This document shows, piece by piece, positions 52,038-63,783 of a stretch of DNA of 64,000 bases. Origin of the DNA: Bisporella sp. PMI_857 (Eukaryota; Ascomycota; Leotiomycetes; Helotiales; Helotiaceae); NCBI GenBank assembly GCA_021307315.1, contig JAJSPD010000025.1, positions 372,001 through 436,000 of the forward strand. The letters run 5' to 3'. The notes below the pieces were generated by a model. It was not told where the DNA came from. It ran no database searches and saw only the letters and a program-made list of their open reading frames with translations. Made by a program: the position numbers and the translations under genes. The first letter of the stretch is position 1. Each line of letters begins with the position of its first letter.

Positions 52038-53415
52038 ATGGCGCCAAGTGAAGTTGAATCGAATGGCACAAAGGGGAATTCGAGAGAGGATCTCACTAAA
52101 CGAAAGCTTCCTGAGATGAAACTTAGTACAGGCAACTCTCCATTGACTGCTCCTCCCCCAAATTTTCCTAGCAGCCTTATTCCCCAACAACGTGCCCTAG
52201 AGAGGTTCAAGATTCCAGGCAATGTTATGTAAGAAAGCACCCGTCAATAAAGGTTCACGAATGTCATTAACGAAGGCAGTGTCACCGGAGGAGCTGGAGC
52301 TCTTGGTTCCGCAACTGCTGAGGCAGTCCTTGAGCATGGAGCCAGGGGTTTGGCAATATTTGACATAAACGAGAAGGAGGGCGAAGCAAAGCGACGAGAG
52401 TTGGAGGAAAAGTTCCCAGATGCAAAGATCTTGTTCAAGAAGGTCGATGCCACCAAAGCTGGGACAGTAGAACAGGCTGTTTCTGAGACTGCTGAGGAAC
52501 TTGGAACCATTGACGTTTTGCTGTGCTTCGCTGGAATTCCTTTCTGTGCTCACGCTCTCGATACCACTCTGGAGCAATTCAAGTTAGTCATTGACATCAA
52601 CCTCACTGGAACCTGGATATGTGGTAGAGCTGTAGCAGAACAGATGAAGAAGCAGGGTATGTCATTGTCTCTCCAACTTACTTTCAATCCTGATTTGAGT
52701 GCCTGAAAACCCGTCTCCATGAACTGATCAACCGTCTCAGGAACTGGAGGGAAAATTGTCCTTACTGCATCGTACTCAGGGCACCGCGTCAATTACCCTC
52801 AGCCACAGGCAGCTTATAACGCTAGCAAAGCCGCTGTGTTGAGCTTGATGCAATCTTGGGCTGCTGAATTCACTGCTTTAGGTATCAGAGTGAACTCGGT
52901 ATCTCCTGGATGTAAGTAGAAACTCATAGCAGGGCATGTCGATCAGAAAGTCTCACGCTTGGCAAGAATTCCTCTTGATATAAGATTATAAAACTGCATG
53001 ACTAAGCTTTTCGGATGACTGCTGACATATAATGCTCCCACAGATATGGACACGATCCTCAACGAAGGTGAGCATAAAACAAAAATCTAGTCTCAAATGG
53101 TCTCCTAAGCTGCTTCCTTCTGTGCATGGAGTGATTTAGGAATTAGAGAGCCATCCGGCCCCTTGTTGACATAGAATTTCTAACAATGGAGTAGGGGACG
53201 GTCTTGAGGATGCCCGAAAAATCTGGAATGAACGAAACCCATTTGGGCGCATGGGCACTAGGGAAGAGTTGGTTGGCACTTATATCTTTCTTGCAAGCGA
53301 TGCTGGAAGCTATGTGAATGGTTAGTCTTGGTAACATAGACCTAGCCACAACAACTTTCACTAACAATAAGTAGGTGCTGACGTGAAGGTGGATGGTGGT
53401 CAGTCCCTATTCTAA
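52038..53415 (+). CDS. Short-chain dehydrogenase, D-arabinitol/polyol dehydrogenase type
   Basis: Six exons: 52038-52228, 52280-52656, 52741-52911, 53044-53067, 53195-53320 and 53375-53415, 309 residues. A Rossmann nucleotide loop TGGAGALG is at 66-73, an NAG-like motif (CFAGIP) follows, and the catalytic Ser202, Tyr215 and Lys219 fall in [20 protein letters not shown]. The [14 protein letters not shown] and [18 protein letters not shown] segments are typical of classical SDRs. The sequence around the active site is like fungal D-arabinitol 2-dehydrogenases and sorbose/xylulose reductases, so a polyol-ketose redox role in the cytosol is likely. The exact substrate cannot be read from sequence. 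An ATG 24 bp upstream (52014) is in frame and is a possible alternative start. Exon 4 is only 24 nt. Confidence 0.85.
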
Positions 53416-53849
53416 GGATGTAGAAGGCGCTATCATGTCTAAGGCTGGCAAGGATAGCTTTTCGTAATTTGTCTTCTGTTGACAATTAACATATGGTCTA
53501 AAGGGGCGTTTAGCAAAAATGGTGTAGACATACAGCAATTGTATTGCACTGAGAGTTGGTTGTATAGCGAGAATATGGCAAAGCGCATTTTGAGGTAGTC
53601 ACAATATCGAATTTGACTGCTTTCTTCGCCATTTATACCATCTGTGCATATGCGAATGTGTTAGTACATACAAAGTTCGTCTGGAGTCTCGCGTCAAAAA
53701 TGTTGGTGAAGGCAACCTCGGAGTAAGCACTCTGCCGACTTTTCGTCTTTTCTGAGCTTCTTGTACATAGGAAGGCGTGCAAATCAATAGTTGAAAAAAG
53801 GGTCAGATACCTATATTGCTTGTAGACGTCGTCAAATCCGTCCTACTCA
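53416..53849. other. Intergenic between convergent genes
   Basis: 434 bp holding the 3' ends of the dehydrogenase (+) and the F-box-like gene (-). Nothing else is visible. Confidence 0.6.
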
Positions 53850-55953
53850 TCAACATGATGTTGATACTGGATCGTGCTTTGCACAACGTTTTATGACCCA
53901 TTGTTCCCAAAATTTCCAGAGCGCCTTAGTGGGATTAGCCCCATTATCGTGCCGGAGATCGCCCCAGGCAAAGCCAATATCACAGTTGCATTGAGGGGAT
54001 GCAGAGCGAGCTATCGGTGTGATGTGGTGTAGCATCAATCCGTCACCGATTGCCAGGTCGTTTACAGCTTCCGTCTCACTGTTGCCCGTATCGCTCTCAT
54101 TTTCGGATTCGCCAGCGGCAACATCATCTTGCCAAGACCCATCGAAATCGTCATGGTGTGCTGATGTGGACGCTTGGTGTTGAACCTCACCTTCCTCATT
54201 TATGAGATTTATGAGAGAAGGCTCACCCGCATCACTGGCTTGAGATTGATCCTCGCTTTCTGTTTCTTCACCCAGATACAAACCGCTGCCATCATCACTA
54301 TCGTCTGGCACATCATAACGATGATAGTGGTTGTAAGTCTCATATACGGGTACTGCATTTGAGTACCCTACCGATCTTAGGCTCACCCATTTCAATCCAT
54401 CTAGATTTTGCCTTAGAACTTCAAGAATATCCTTCCATTCGCTTTCCTCTTCCAATAGAACACCTCTAAATCGCACAGATCTCAGACTCTTTCGATGGAG
54501 GAGAAGAAAGCTGATGATTTCATCGGAACTTAAGCGCCATGAGCCTAAACCAATGTATTGAATTCTATCCCACTGCATCCCCTCGAAGAATGCCCCGAAC
54601 GGGATTGAAACAGGTCTTGCAAATCCAAGATGAACGCCACGTATACCAGTTGCCGAAATGAAGACCTTGCGGAAGAGAGTTGCTATCTCCCACAAGTCCT
54701 CAGGATTGCTGAGCCGATTATCAAATTGCACTTCCAAGGAAACTAATTGCCTACCAATGGGGTAGAAAGCATTCAGGGGGACATTTTTTAAAACTGTTGA
54801 TGTTTGTGGAAGTAGATTTCTCAAAGATATTCGTGACGCACTAGATCGTGATTGTAAGTAGGCTTGGCCTAATGACCTGTAACGGGGAGGTTCGTTAACA
54901 CTGCCCATTCGAAGATAATTCTAAAACAAAGATGGCATCTCCAAAATCCTGCACTCTCGTGACGCAAACAATATGTGGAGCGTCTTGAGAATAAAGAAGT
55001 ATGGAGAATTCCTTGGCCAAGGACTGCTTGATCCTAATTTAAAGACTAACCTTGTGGCATGTTCGCTTGCACGCATCCATCGTTGTTGCTCAGACTCAGC
55101 TTCAAAACCCGAGCGGCTTTTAATAAACGTGTTCCAAGCATTATCCAGTGGACTATGGATCCTCATGAGTCGAATTTGTTGGAGGTTCTTGAAAGACTTT
55201 AATGCGGCGAGTATGCGGAGTTGATCGAGGCGTGTCTCTATGATTACCTTCTGCTCCGCTCTTCTAGCCATCATTTCTAATATAGTTCTCTCATCGTCTC
55301 TGCTTTGCTTGATAGATCTTTCAATATGGTAATTATTGGGCCACTTCCTGTCAGGCGCAGGAGTTGATTTGCTCGGTTTCCCCATCTCTTGCTGAAGTTC
55401 AAAGGTCCTTGCTTGGGCTTCAGTCAATAGCTTTTTGAATTCAGGTACATCTATAAGTGTTAGAGTTCAGTATACTTTGGTTCTGAAGGCACGCACCCAA
55501 GGAGCTGAAACCCCAAACCATAAATGAGAATTTCAATACGTGTTTGCATAGGTGAGGTTTTTCTAGCAGCTCTCGCAACCGCTCAAAACCTTCATCGCCC
55601 TCAGAGGTGAATCGAACAGACACGCGAGCATATTTGCGTCTTAGCACTAAGTCTTTAAATCGACTGCACACATTGCTCTGTTCATATTAGTAAATTGAAA
55701 TGAACAGGTGGAAGTTGACCATAATTAAACCTACAAGAATATTTAGAGTAGTATCGTCAACTGGAGGTGGCTCGGAGGAGAATGATTCTACACTCATGGA
55801 CGATTTATAACCGATGTCGATTAACTCTTTAGAGTCAGGCGCGACAATATCCAGAATATAGTCAAGGAGCTCATCGGGAAGACGTAAAATTGGGGAACTT
55901 ATCTTGTCCCCAGTTTCTCTCGATAGAGTGTGTTTGAGATTGATCGTTGGCAT
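53850..55953 (-). CDS. F-box-like protein of unknown target
   Basis: Four exons on the minus strand: 55735-55953, 55497-55677, 55051-55450 and 53850-54900, 616 residues. The start is the ATG at 55953. The N-terminus has an F-box-like segment (ILRLPDELLDYILDIV, then NVCSRFKDLVLRRKYARV), which binds Skp1 in SCF ubiquitin ligases. The rest has leucine-rich helices (LRILAALKSFKNLQQIRLMRI) and a LRSVRFRGVLL/LKWVSLRSV pattern like the repeat part of other fungal F-box proteins. An acidic Ser/Asp/Glu stretch at about 480-560 precedes the end. The third intron (54901-55050) uses GTTAGT and an acceptor inside GGGCAG; without it the frame stops at 54921. A two-gene reading is possible but less likely with only 12 bp between the frames. 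Confidence 0.65.
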
Positions 55954-57250
55954 CTTTCTGTCAGGGTTACTCAATGCTATCTAAATTGAAGAAGGCTTCA
56001 GGAGTTGGTATATCGTGATGTCGATGGTACGGGACGATGGCTTGCTCGATCATTCATGCTTCAAGTCAATACGTGGCCGAAGAACCGATGCCAGAAACCG
56101 GCACGAAGGAGTAGGATTTACAAGGACACGAGTCCATAGCATGAGATGTATTGCCAGCACATTGCCTTTAACCTGAAGGATTATGTTTGATTGTGTACAT
56201 GCATCTAGCAGCGACCGAACTGGCATGTCATAATGTAGGTGTAAAGGTCAAGACGCTGTCCCAGTGATAATGCAACTCAGCGACTTGTTCTGCTCTAGTG
56301 CTTTTTGTGGATAATTTGATAGGACGCAACTGCTCCCGTCTTCATAGTGTGCCAAAACTTTGGGCTCGGGATGATCAGGTGATCTAGATTTCTACCAATC
56401 CAGATGGTAGAATCATGATGAGAACTGACATGCCACAAGGGTGTTTGGCTCAAGGTTGCAGGTAGAAGAGCGAATTAAGTGAGGCACCTGTTGGCATTGC
56501 ATGTCCGATATGCTGGTCTTTCACCCCCCACCTTACTTTCGGTGTGAAGTCATTGCCCCAGTTGGGTCGTGTACTGCGGTCAGCCTGCAATAATTGAAAT
56601 GCTCACTGCGAAGAACAGTCTGCAAGAATATTTAAGACTATCAAGAAGAAGAAAAGGATCAGGAAAACCCTGCGTTGAAAGCCGCCTTTGGCGCATTGAC
56701 GCACGAAACCTTGCTAACGCTTCACATGAGGCACAGGCAGTGGTAGAATCCCTCGGCGCTTAGAAAACCTCTTTCCCCGCATATATTGTCCTACACCAAA
56801 AAAACCATCAACAAAAGCCACCTTAAACCTTCAGGGAACGGCCCGCTTCGCCGATTTGCGGAGTATGAGACAATCGAAGGGAAATTTTGTTGCTTCGGGC
56901 AGAACTCACGAAATGATCAACCGCCAGCATCAGAAAAATTGCCGCAGCCGCTATCGGGGAATGGCGTGCATATATATGCAGCGGATGTGAATTGACGCAG
57001 GAGCAGATTTTGTGATCGACGCTTCTCATCACATATCCGCACCTTCCGGTGGGGCTTGGAGATATCATGTCGTTGGAACAGTCGGTGTTGGTGATGGAAT
57101 TGTGCTATAAATTTGATAGAGATAAAATGCCCCTTCCATCTCCATCATCGGTAGTTGTAATGCTTGTATGTTTTTCCAGCTCTGCTTTGCCATGAACAAG
57201 CCCAAATCTCCTAGAACCATCGGTACAGATAATGAATTAGAAACATCTCT
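55954..57250. other. Intergenic, 1.3 kb
   Basis: Between the start of the F-box-like gene and the 3' end of the adenylyltransferase gene. Short frames near 56570-56995 have no domains and start at non-ATG codons, so no gene is called. Confidence 0.55.
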
Positions 57251-58474
57251 CTAGAGAGACGACGTACGAGCTTTATCGGCAATTCTCTTCCGTATAGCAG
57301 TGCTACTTATCTTTAATGAGAAATTTGCGGCGCTGTTTGATGTTTCTTCATGTTCTTGTGAATCTAGCACATCAACCTCGAAGACATCAAGTGCTTTCCA
57401 ACCCTTCTCGATTCTTCTATCGTTAACTGCTTGACCACCTGAGCGGGTCTCTCCTGAAACTACCAGCGCAGTTACTGTCTCATCCGTGATAGTCGGACCA
57501 AAAGGGTCCTGAATCTCAACACATTCGATGGTGATCAGACTTGACTTCAATATAGTATGTATTGCTCGGCCATTCGGGACGGGTTTATTAAACGTAATGG
57601 TTTGGATCGACTCTTGAAGAGTAGAGCGTGTGAACAATAATATTGATAGAAGAAAGTCAATGACATCCTCTTGACGCTGCTTCCAGCTGTTCAAATATTC
57701 TGCATATTTCTTGCCCTTCAAAAGTTCATCGCCAGTGATGCCTACTATCAGTCTCCTAGGCTCTGGTGAATCCTGATGCGTGGGTTGGAGCAAGAGCGCA
57801 GTGGCAGTAAGTAAAAGCTTATGGCCAGCATGTATATGGTCGAAAGTGCCGCCAACAGCCACGACACTGTGACACGTTGAATCCAATGTTGGTTGAGAGG
57901 CAATGCTCGACGGCTGGATCATGGCTACACCCCCTTCAATAGCTCTCACATCCCCTTGCAAAGGCGGGCTGACGTGGTTTGCGAGATTGAGGTATCCTCT
58001 CAATAAATTTTGTCCCTCTTCACCATTCACAGCGAACACAAAATTCCACTTTCGACGTGTAATCGAAAAGGTAGATAGGTCGATAATTGGCCCGGAAACA
58101 CACGGGTCAATCGGAGATGCATTAGCAGTCAGTTTTTCCACAGCATTATAGACCAGTATCACCCGGATATCTACAGCTCCGGCAGCACCAGTGTCTACCT
58201 CGACCCCAAGTTTTACACACACTAGGCATATAAGGCTATAGAGAGTTCCCAGGAGCTGCTGGATCTCGCTATATAACTGTGACCTTGGCAAGCATAGTCG
58301 ACCCTGAAGGTTCGGACAGGGCAGAACTATTTGCAATTCTGTGCTTGTCGTGAGACCTTTTAAGATCGTAAGAGCCCCTTCTAAAGAGGGACGATATGCT
58401 GCTGAGACCGATGTTGGAGTGGGAGGCGATGGAGGAGGAGGAAGAAGGAGAAGAGATTGGGATGAGCTCGGCAT
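57251..58474 (-). CDS. CAB4: Phosphopantetheine adenylyltransferase (Cab4-like)
   Basis: Intronless frame of 407 residues. The second half is a nucleotidyltransferase: VAVGGTFDHIHAGHKLLL with the HxGH motif at 215-218, a central GITGDELLKGKKY segment, the VEIQDPFGP region, and the C-terminal ISSTAIRKRIA motif that corresponds to ISST/ISSS of the superfamily. It transfers AMP to 4'-phosphopantetheine to make dephospho-CoA, the fourth step of CoA synthesis, as in yeast Cab4. The N-terminal 200 residues are poorly conserved and Pro/Ser-rich at the start, as in other fungal homologues, which are longer than bacterial CoaD. It is divergent from the WD40 gene with a 253-bp spacer. Confidence 0.88.
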   Translation of the reverse strand: MPSSSQSLLLLPPPPSPPTPTSVSAAYRPSLEGALTILKGLTTSTELQIVLPCPNLQGRLCLPRSQLYSEIQQLLGTLYSLICLVCVKLGVEVDTGAAGAVDIRVILVYNAVEKLTANASPIDPCVSGPIIDLSTFSITRRKWNFVFAVNGEEGQNLLRGYLNLANHVSPPLQGDVRAIEGGVAMIQPSSIASQPTLDSTCHSVVAVGGTFDHIHAGHKLLLTATALLLQPTHQDSPEPRRLIVGITGDELLKGKKYAEYLNSWKQRQEDVIDFLLSILLFTRSTLQESIQTITFNKPVPNGRAIHTILKSSLITIECVEIQDPFGPTITDETVTALVVSGETRSGGQAVNDRRIEKGWKALDVFEVDVLDSQEHEETSNSAANFSLKISSTAIRKRIADKARTSSL

Positions 58475-58727
58475 TTTCTACTAGGCTCAGAAGTAATACT
58501 ATATTGAAAGATCTACCTTATCTCTAGAAAATAGAGAATGAGCCTCCAGAATCCAATCCTGAGCGTCGAACATGGTAAATAAATGGGCCTGCTAGGTCAG
58601 ATCAAGTGCACGTGATATTTAGCTGGCGTATGCCTAAGGCATTGAGTATCGCAACAGCCGTGATAATGATAAAGCACTAGCACCAGTATTGCACCAAGAC
58701 CAAAAGAGATTGAGTGGACCGGAAAGG
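58475..58727. promoter_or_regulatory. Shared divergent promoter region, CAB4-like and WD40 genes
   Basis: Only 253 bp separate the two start codons, so both promoters and leaders must share this segment. CACGTG-like (CACGTGAT at 58609-58616) is present once. Regulation is not otherwise readable. Confidence 0.45.
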
Positions 58728-60926
58728 ATGCCCTTAAATTTACACTCCTCCTCATCACAGCAACAACATAATGCACAGCAGCAATCTCTTGGAGCTGTAT
58801 CAGGAATTCTGCAAGCTACTCAGAGTTTAGGATCCTTTGGAGCACCGACAGGCAACCTCAATAACGCGATATCTGGCCGCACGCCCGCTGGCAGCGACAG
58901 ATTATATACCTCGAGAGAAGTCTCTTCGAGCTCGACTTCAGCCGTGCAAACTGCAGCACCTCTTTCCCATGGTTCACAGCACTCGATTGTCTCCGCGTCA
59001 ATACCTTCGAACAGCGCCATGAACAATATGCCCCAATTTGAAACTCCCCGACGTAATACTCGACATCCGGATGAGCTTCACTTACCGCCGGGAACAGGAA
59101 ATCTTGCACAGCGTAGCCCCATATCCCCTAGAGAATATCCCTCTGCGGGGCCCCATATAAAACTTGAGCAAGCCACTCCAGAGGGCTCACATTATCACAC
59201 TGGTGGGCAGCTCCCAGGATCGCTACAACCTGGTAGACCTTCGGCGATGTCAGCAAACACGGCACCCGTTGTCCCTACCGCAGCGCAATCATTGCCTCAA
59301 GAGCCATATACAACTCCTTCAAGGTCATCAGCACTTGGGCTATCTCACAACTACACAAGATCAAGCCCAGCAGCAGGCTTCGATGGACAAGGATATCCTT
59401 CATATTCTGCGACAACGCCTGGTGGTACTGACCAAGGACAATTCAGTTCCCCAACAAATCAAAAGTATACGCCTGCGCAGCGTACAGTATCCAACACTCC
59501 GCTCGGCCTAGCAGATATACGGCCTCGTGCAGATTCGAACATTTCTGATAATATACCAGGGGCCAATCCGTATTCTTATGATGGACTAAATGCAACACCC
59601 ACAAACAGCAATTATCTTGCACCTTGGGCGATATACGCCTTTGACTGGTGTAAATGGCCGGCACAAAGTCATGATGCTGGAAAATTGGCGGTTGGGAGTT
59701 ATCTAGAAGATGGTCACAACTTCGTAAGCATTCCCCGCTCGCTAGTTAGCTGTCATAAATACTCATATGTGAATTAGATCCAAATAATAGATTCGCATAT
59801 TATACCTACACCAACTGAATCTTACACTCCTGGCGCTCCAAAGTATGGTCTGGAATTTACGAAAATAGCGGAGGCGACGCACTCTTATCCCGTCACCCGA
59901 CTACTATGGGAACCGCCTTCGTCGCAGAAGCAATCGACAGATCTTTTGGCTACATCGGGTGATCACCTTAGGCTTTGGAGTCTACCTTCGGAGACGCCTG
60001 CACAGTCCCCTGGAAATTCTATAAATCGATCATCGAACCATGGCCGTGATATTCCTTCTAGCAAGCTAACGCCTTTGGCTTTGCTTTCAAACTCCAAAAC
60101 GCCAGAACACACTGCACCCCTGACCTCATTGGACTGGAATACTGTTTCGCCAAGCCTCATAATTACCTCGAGCATAGATACTACTTGTACTATTTGGGAC
60201 ATACCAACCTTAACAGCGAAGACACAACTAATTGCACATGACAAAGAGGTTTTCGACGTCAGATTTTGTGCTAATAGTGTTGATGTGTTTGTTAGCTGTG
60301 GCGCAGACGGAAGTGTGCGAATGTTTGATCTGCGTAGCCTGGAGCACAGTACCATCATATATGAACCTACTGCCAAAGATGATAAAGGTAAGTATTATTG
60401 CTATCTACCCTGTGATCTGAGAACTCATTCATGCATAGATGGCAGTCCTGGGGGGAGAATCAGTCCTACCTTGGCACAACAAACAATGTCTTATGCTCCA
60501 CCTCTCCTTCGACTGGCTGCGTCACCACATGATACCCATTTACTCGCTACTTTCTCTCAAGATTCTAATTTAATACGCATACTTGACGTTAGACAACCAG
60601 GCCAGGCATTACTCGAGCTTCGAGGGCATTCAGCAGCCATAAATTGCATAGAATGGTCACCTTCCCGCCGTGGTACCCTTGCTTCTGGCGCCGATGATTC
60701 GATGGTCTTGATATGGGATCTGCTAAGTCAAAGTACCGCTCTTGCACCTCCAGGGCCGCCGATAAACGGGGCCACATCTGATAACTCACGCGGTCCTACA
60801 GCGTTTTGGCAATGTGATTATGAAGTTGGCAATATAAGCTGGGCTCCTCATAGTTCGCTCAATAACGAAAGCGGAGATTGGCTAGGAGTAAGCGGTGGAA
60901 GGGGTATTTGGGGCGTTAAGCTATGA
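58728..60926 (+). CDS. WD40 protein related to DCAF7/WDR68
   Basis: Three exons: 58728-59723, 59778-60387 and 60439-60926, 697 residues. The first 300 residues are Ser/Pro/Gln/Asn-rich. The conserved part begins YLAPWAIYAFDWCKWP and contains KLAVGSYLEDGHNFIQIID, then WD repeats: SLDWNTVSPSLIITSSID, CTIWD, AHDKEVFDVRFC, FVSCGADGSVRMFDLRSL, ATFSQDSNLIRILDVRQPG, GHSAAINCIEWSP and LASGADDSMVLIWDL. This arrangement matches DCAF7/WDR68 (An11) and its yeast relative, scaffolds for DYRK-type kinases and CUL4 ligases. The long N-terminal extension is a fungal feature. The first in-frame ATG is used; the frame is open 39 bp further up but only from a TTG, so a small upstream exon cannot be excluded. 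Confidence 0.85.
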
Positions 60927-61589
60927 TGAAGATAATTTTTAAGAGATCATAGAACGGCAATGACTGGTTTAACTGCATGAGTAAGCATGGCGTTCCGGTT
61001 CTTCTAACGAAATATGAAGCATTTTGGGACAGGGCGCCCTAGGTTGTATTATAATGACAAAAGCGACAATCTTGCTGGTCTGAATGGTAAAATTTCCCTC
61101 GTATCTTGCTTAAAGGGAACTATATTTGGACAGAGAGGACATGACTTATTCACAAATAAGCATGAGCTTGAGTGCTGGTTGGGTGTAGCCTTAGTGTTGA
61201 CCTTCTCAGTTCTGTCTTATCATCAGCTTGGGTGCTTTCTGGGCTTCAAAACTGAGAGGGTGGCGAACTCCTATGTCGAACAGTGTATGGCTATTCTGAT
61301 ATGTGAAAAATTATAAGTTGCATATCACTGGATTCGAAATCGTTTGAGAGATCTTAAATGGAAAATGGACTGTCCAAGTATAACATTGCATGCCGCGCAT
61401 AGGCACAACCCTTTTTATTCACAATTGTAGATGCATTTAGAACCGAGGGCTAGACATGTAAATCTAGAAATGAAGAACGATCGTCGAGCCTTATTAGTAA
61501 TGAACCATGATGGTTATTTTGCTTGCACCGGCCCAATGTACTAAGCTTATTTCGCCTTATATAGGCTTGCATACGGGTGTTACCAGGAG
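60927..61589. other. Intergenic between convergent genes
   Basis: 663 bp. A 100-codon ATG frame at 61014-61316 (+) contains one hydrophobic stretch (LGVALVLTFSVLSY) but has no recognised homologue. It lies in what should be 3' UTR, so it is not called a gene. Confidence 0.5.
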
Positions 61590-63390
61590 TCACAAAAGAG
61601 ACTTCTGTTTTCCATGGTCTATACGAATTACAGCTTTGCCCCAGACTCTTCGCTGGCTCAAGTCTTGAAGAGCATCAACGACATTTGCTAGGCCTCTATA
61701 ATCGCGCTCAAATACCGTTGGTCTCAGGTGGCCCCTTTCTAGCAAGTCGGAAAGTCCTTTCCAGATCTTAGCCGTCTCTGCAGGATCTTCTCGATCAGTC
61801 ATCCCATAACGCTATTCTGGTTAGTCTTCAACTTATCGAGATCATAACATAACCTACATATCCAATAATGTGCGCCTGCTTAAGAAGCACACGATTCATA
61901 GCTACGTTTTCTAAGTTCCCTTCTCGTCCTGCGAAACCGATGACCAAGATTCGGCCTTTCCACTTCAGGCATTTCAAGCTATCGCCAACAAGACCTACGG
62001 AGTCGTAGACAAGATCAACCCCCTTCCCACCCGTGAGCGACATCACTTTTTCCCACCAATGTGTATTGCCTGTATAGTTCACGCATGCATCGGCACCGAA
62101 CTTCGTCGCTACATCGAGCTTCTCTTGTGAACTAGCAGTAGCGATAACTTTTGCACCCATAGCTTTGGCAATCTGCACAGCTGTTAAACCAAGGCCACCA
62201 GCTGCTGCGTGTATTAGAACTGTCTCTTTCTTCTGTAAGCCGCCCCGGATAACCAATGCCCCATAACTAACAGGAGCTGTGGCACCTAGTCCAGCTGCTG
62301 AGACGAAGTCCCATTGCGCCGGAATGTGTTGGAGAGCAGTCGCTTGAACTGAAATAAATTCAGCATATCCACCAAGAGCTCCTCCGAATACCCTATCTCC
62401 AGGCGAGAAGATAGTATTGGGAGGCGCTTCAATCACAGTGCCGGCGAATTCAAGACCAAGAACGAATAGTGGACGAACAAGGGAGCGATTGTTCTGGTGT
62501 TTTCCGCGACACTATTCATGGAGGTTAGTGGAAACTCGGATGGCATGCTGCGCATTATCTAGAGACAGAGGTCGCAGTCGCCTAATGTCCGAAAAAGGGT
62601 GTTCTACAGTCCCCGGCAGTAAAAAAGGGCCCAACTCTTGTTTTACGCCAAAAGTTACCAACTTTTTAGTTATATATTTGATATTTGCTATAAAGTTTTT
62701 TTTTTATAAGTTAGAAATATAAAGTATAAAAAGGAGTTCAATTAGAATTTAGTGTTTTTATATTTAAATTTTTAGTTTATTATATTCAAATTTTGTGTTG
62801 ATTTTAAAGGATACATAAAATTTTGGATTTTACAGCAAAAATAAGCGAAATTCAACATAAGTTTTAAACTTTTAATATTTTTGTAAAATTAAACTTATAT
62901 TTTTAATGTTGATAATAATTTCTATTAGCAACAACATCGATTTAAATAAAAACCTATTAGGAATTTTAAATTTAAACTGTTTCATTTTATAAATTCGGAA
63001 ATATTTAAGTTTCAAAAGTAAGCAATACCAGGGTTTAAGCGGGTACGCCAAGGATTGGGCCCTTATTTACTGTCTAGTACTGTAGCTAGACGTGTCACGG
63101 TTCTAAGAAATGTCTATGGGTGGAAGAGGTTGTGCAATTGTACATCTGTACAATAACTTTAATTTTCAAATAGACACAGAATATCGAATGGACTTACGTA
63201 TAGTAGATCTACATAATTAACTCCAGCAGCAGCAATTTGAACCTTAACTTCACCATTCTTTGGAGACGGGTCCGGAACTTCGGAAACTTCAATTTCGCTA
63301 TAATCCTGGATAGAATTAATCCTTTTGTCCAAGCCGTATGCAGATGATCATACTTGCCTTGACAAATTCTCTGATACAGATTGCCTTCAT
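61590..63390 (-). CDS. Quinone oxidoreductase-like MDR enzyme
   Basis: Four exons on the minus strand: 63358-63390, 63198-63305, 61858-62511 and 61590-61811, 338 residues. The first intron has a GC donor (AAG|GCAAGT). Landmarks are the N-terminal MKAICIREF start, VKVQIAAAGVNYVDLLY, HQNNRSLVRPLFVLGLEFAG, FGGALGGYAEF, and a Rossmann loop AAAGGLGLTAVQIAKAMGAKVI. The sequence lacks the Cys-rich lobe of zinc alcohol dehydrogenases, so it belongs to the NADPH:quinone reductase branch. It probably reduces quinones or other activated carbonyls with NADPH; the exact substrate is unknown. The second intron is 686 bp, of which 476 bp is an inserted inverted-repeat element. The gene keeps an open frame around it. 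It is divergent from the Spt5-like gene. Confidence 0.85.
62607..63082. mobile_element. MITE-like element with Tc1/mariner-type ends, inside an intron
   Basis: A 476-bp insertion bounded by TA at 62605-62606 and 63083-63084 and by inverted repeats 62607-62640 and 63049-63082. The ends start CAGT, and 27 of 34 positions match by my count; the best block is CAGTAAANAAGGGCCCAA. The interior is very AT-rich: 82 G/C in 408 bases. It holds no frame able to encode a transposase. TA duplication plus CAGT ends is the mark of the Tc1/mariner (pogo/Fot1) group. I infer a non-autonomous copy, perhaps made AT-rich by repeat-induced point mutation. It lies wholly within the second intron of the MDR gene. 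Confidence 0.85.
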
Positions 63391-63783
63391 TATGATAAGC
63401 AAGTGAATTTGAAACATAAATCCATCTTTCCTGAAGATCCTAAATGAAGTCCTAAAAATAGATCAATCTGACTTTGATGTACCGGAAGCCTCGATTTCGG
63501 TTATTGCAACAAGGCTGAGAGTGTATATCTGAGGCATCAGGACGCTTGTCCCAGAACTGCTTAGTGCGATATTCCTCCCCGTGAGCTCAAATAATAAGGT
63601 AGCTTTATTCTTGCAGAGGACTCTTTGAATTGCACCCCTTCAACTCGAATTTTCCCCGATCGAACTCCCGATTACTCGAAAATTAAGCACCTTAGCTGCT
63701 GCCTACGACTGCTGCAATAATAAATACGTGGTGCAATCTTGGGAACCCCCAAGCTCAACCATCCTCTTTTATTGTTCAGCGCA
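63391..63783. promoter_or_regulatory. Divergent promoter region, MDR and Spt5-like genes
   Basis: 393 bp between the two start codons, so it should hold both promoters. No specific motif stands out. Confidence 0.45.
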
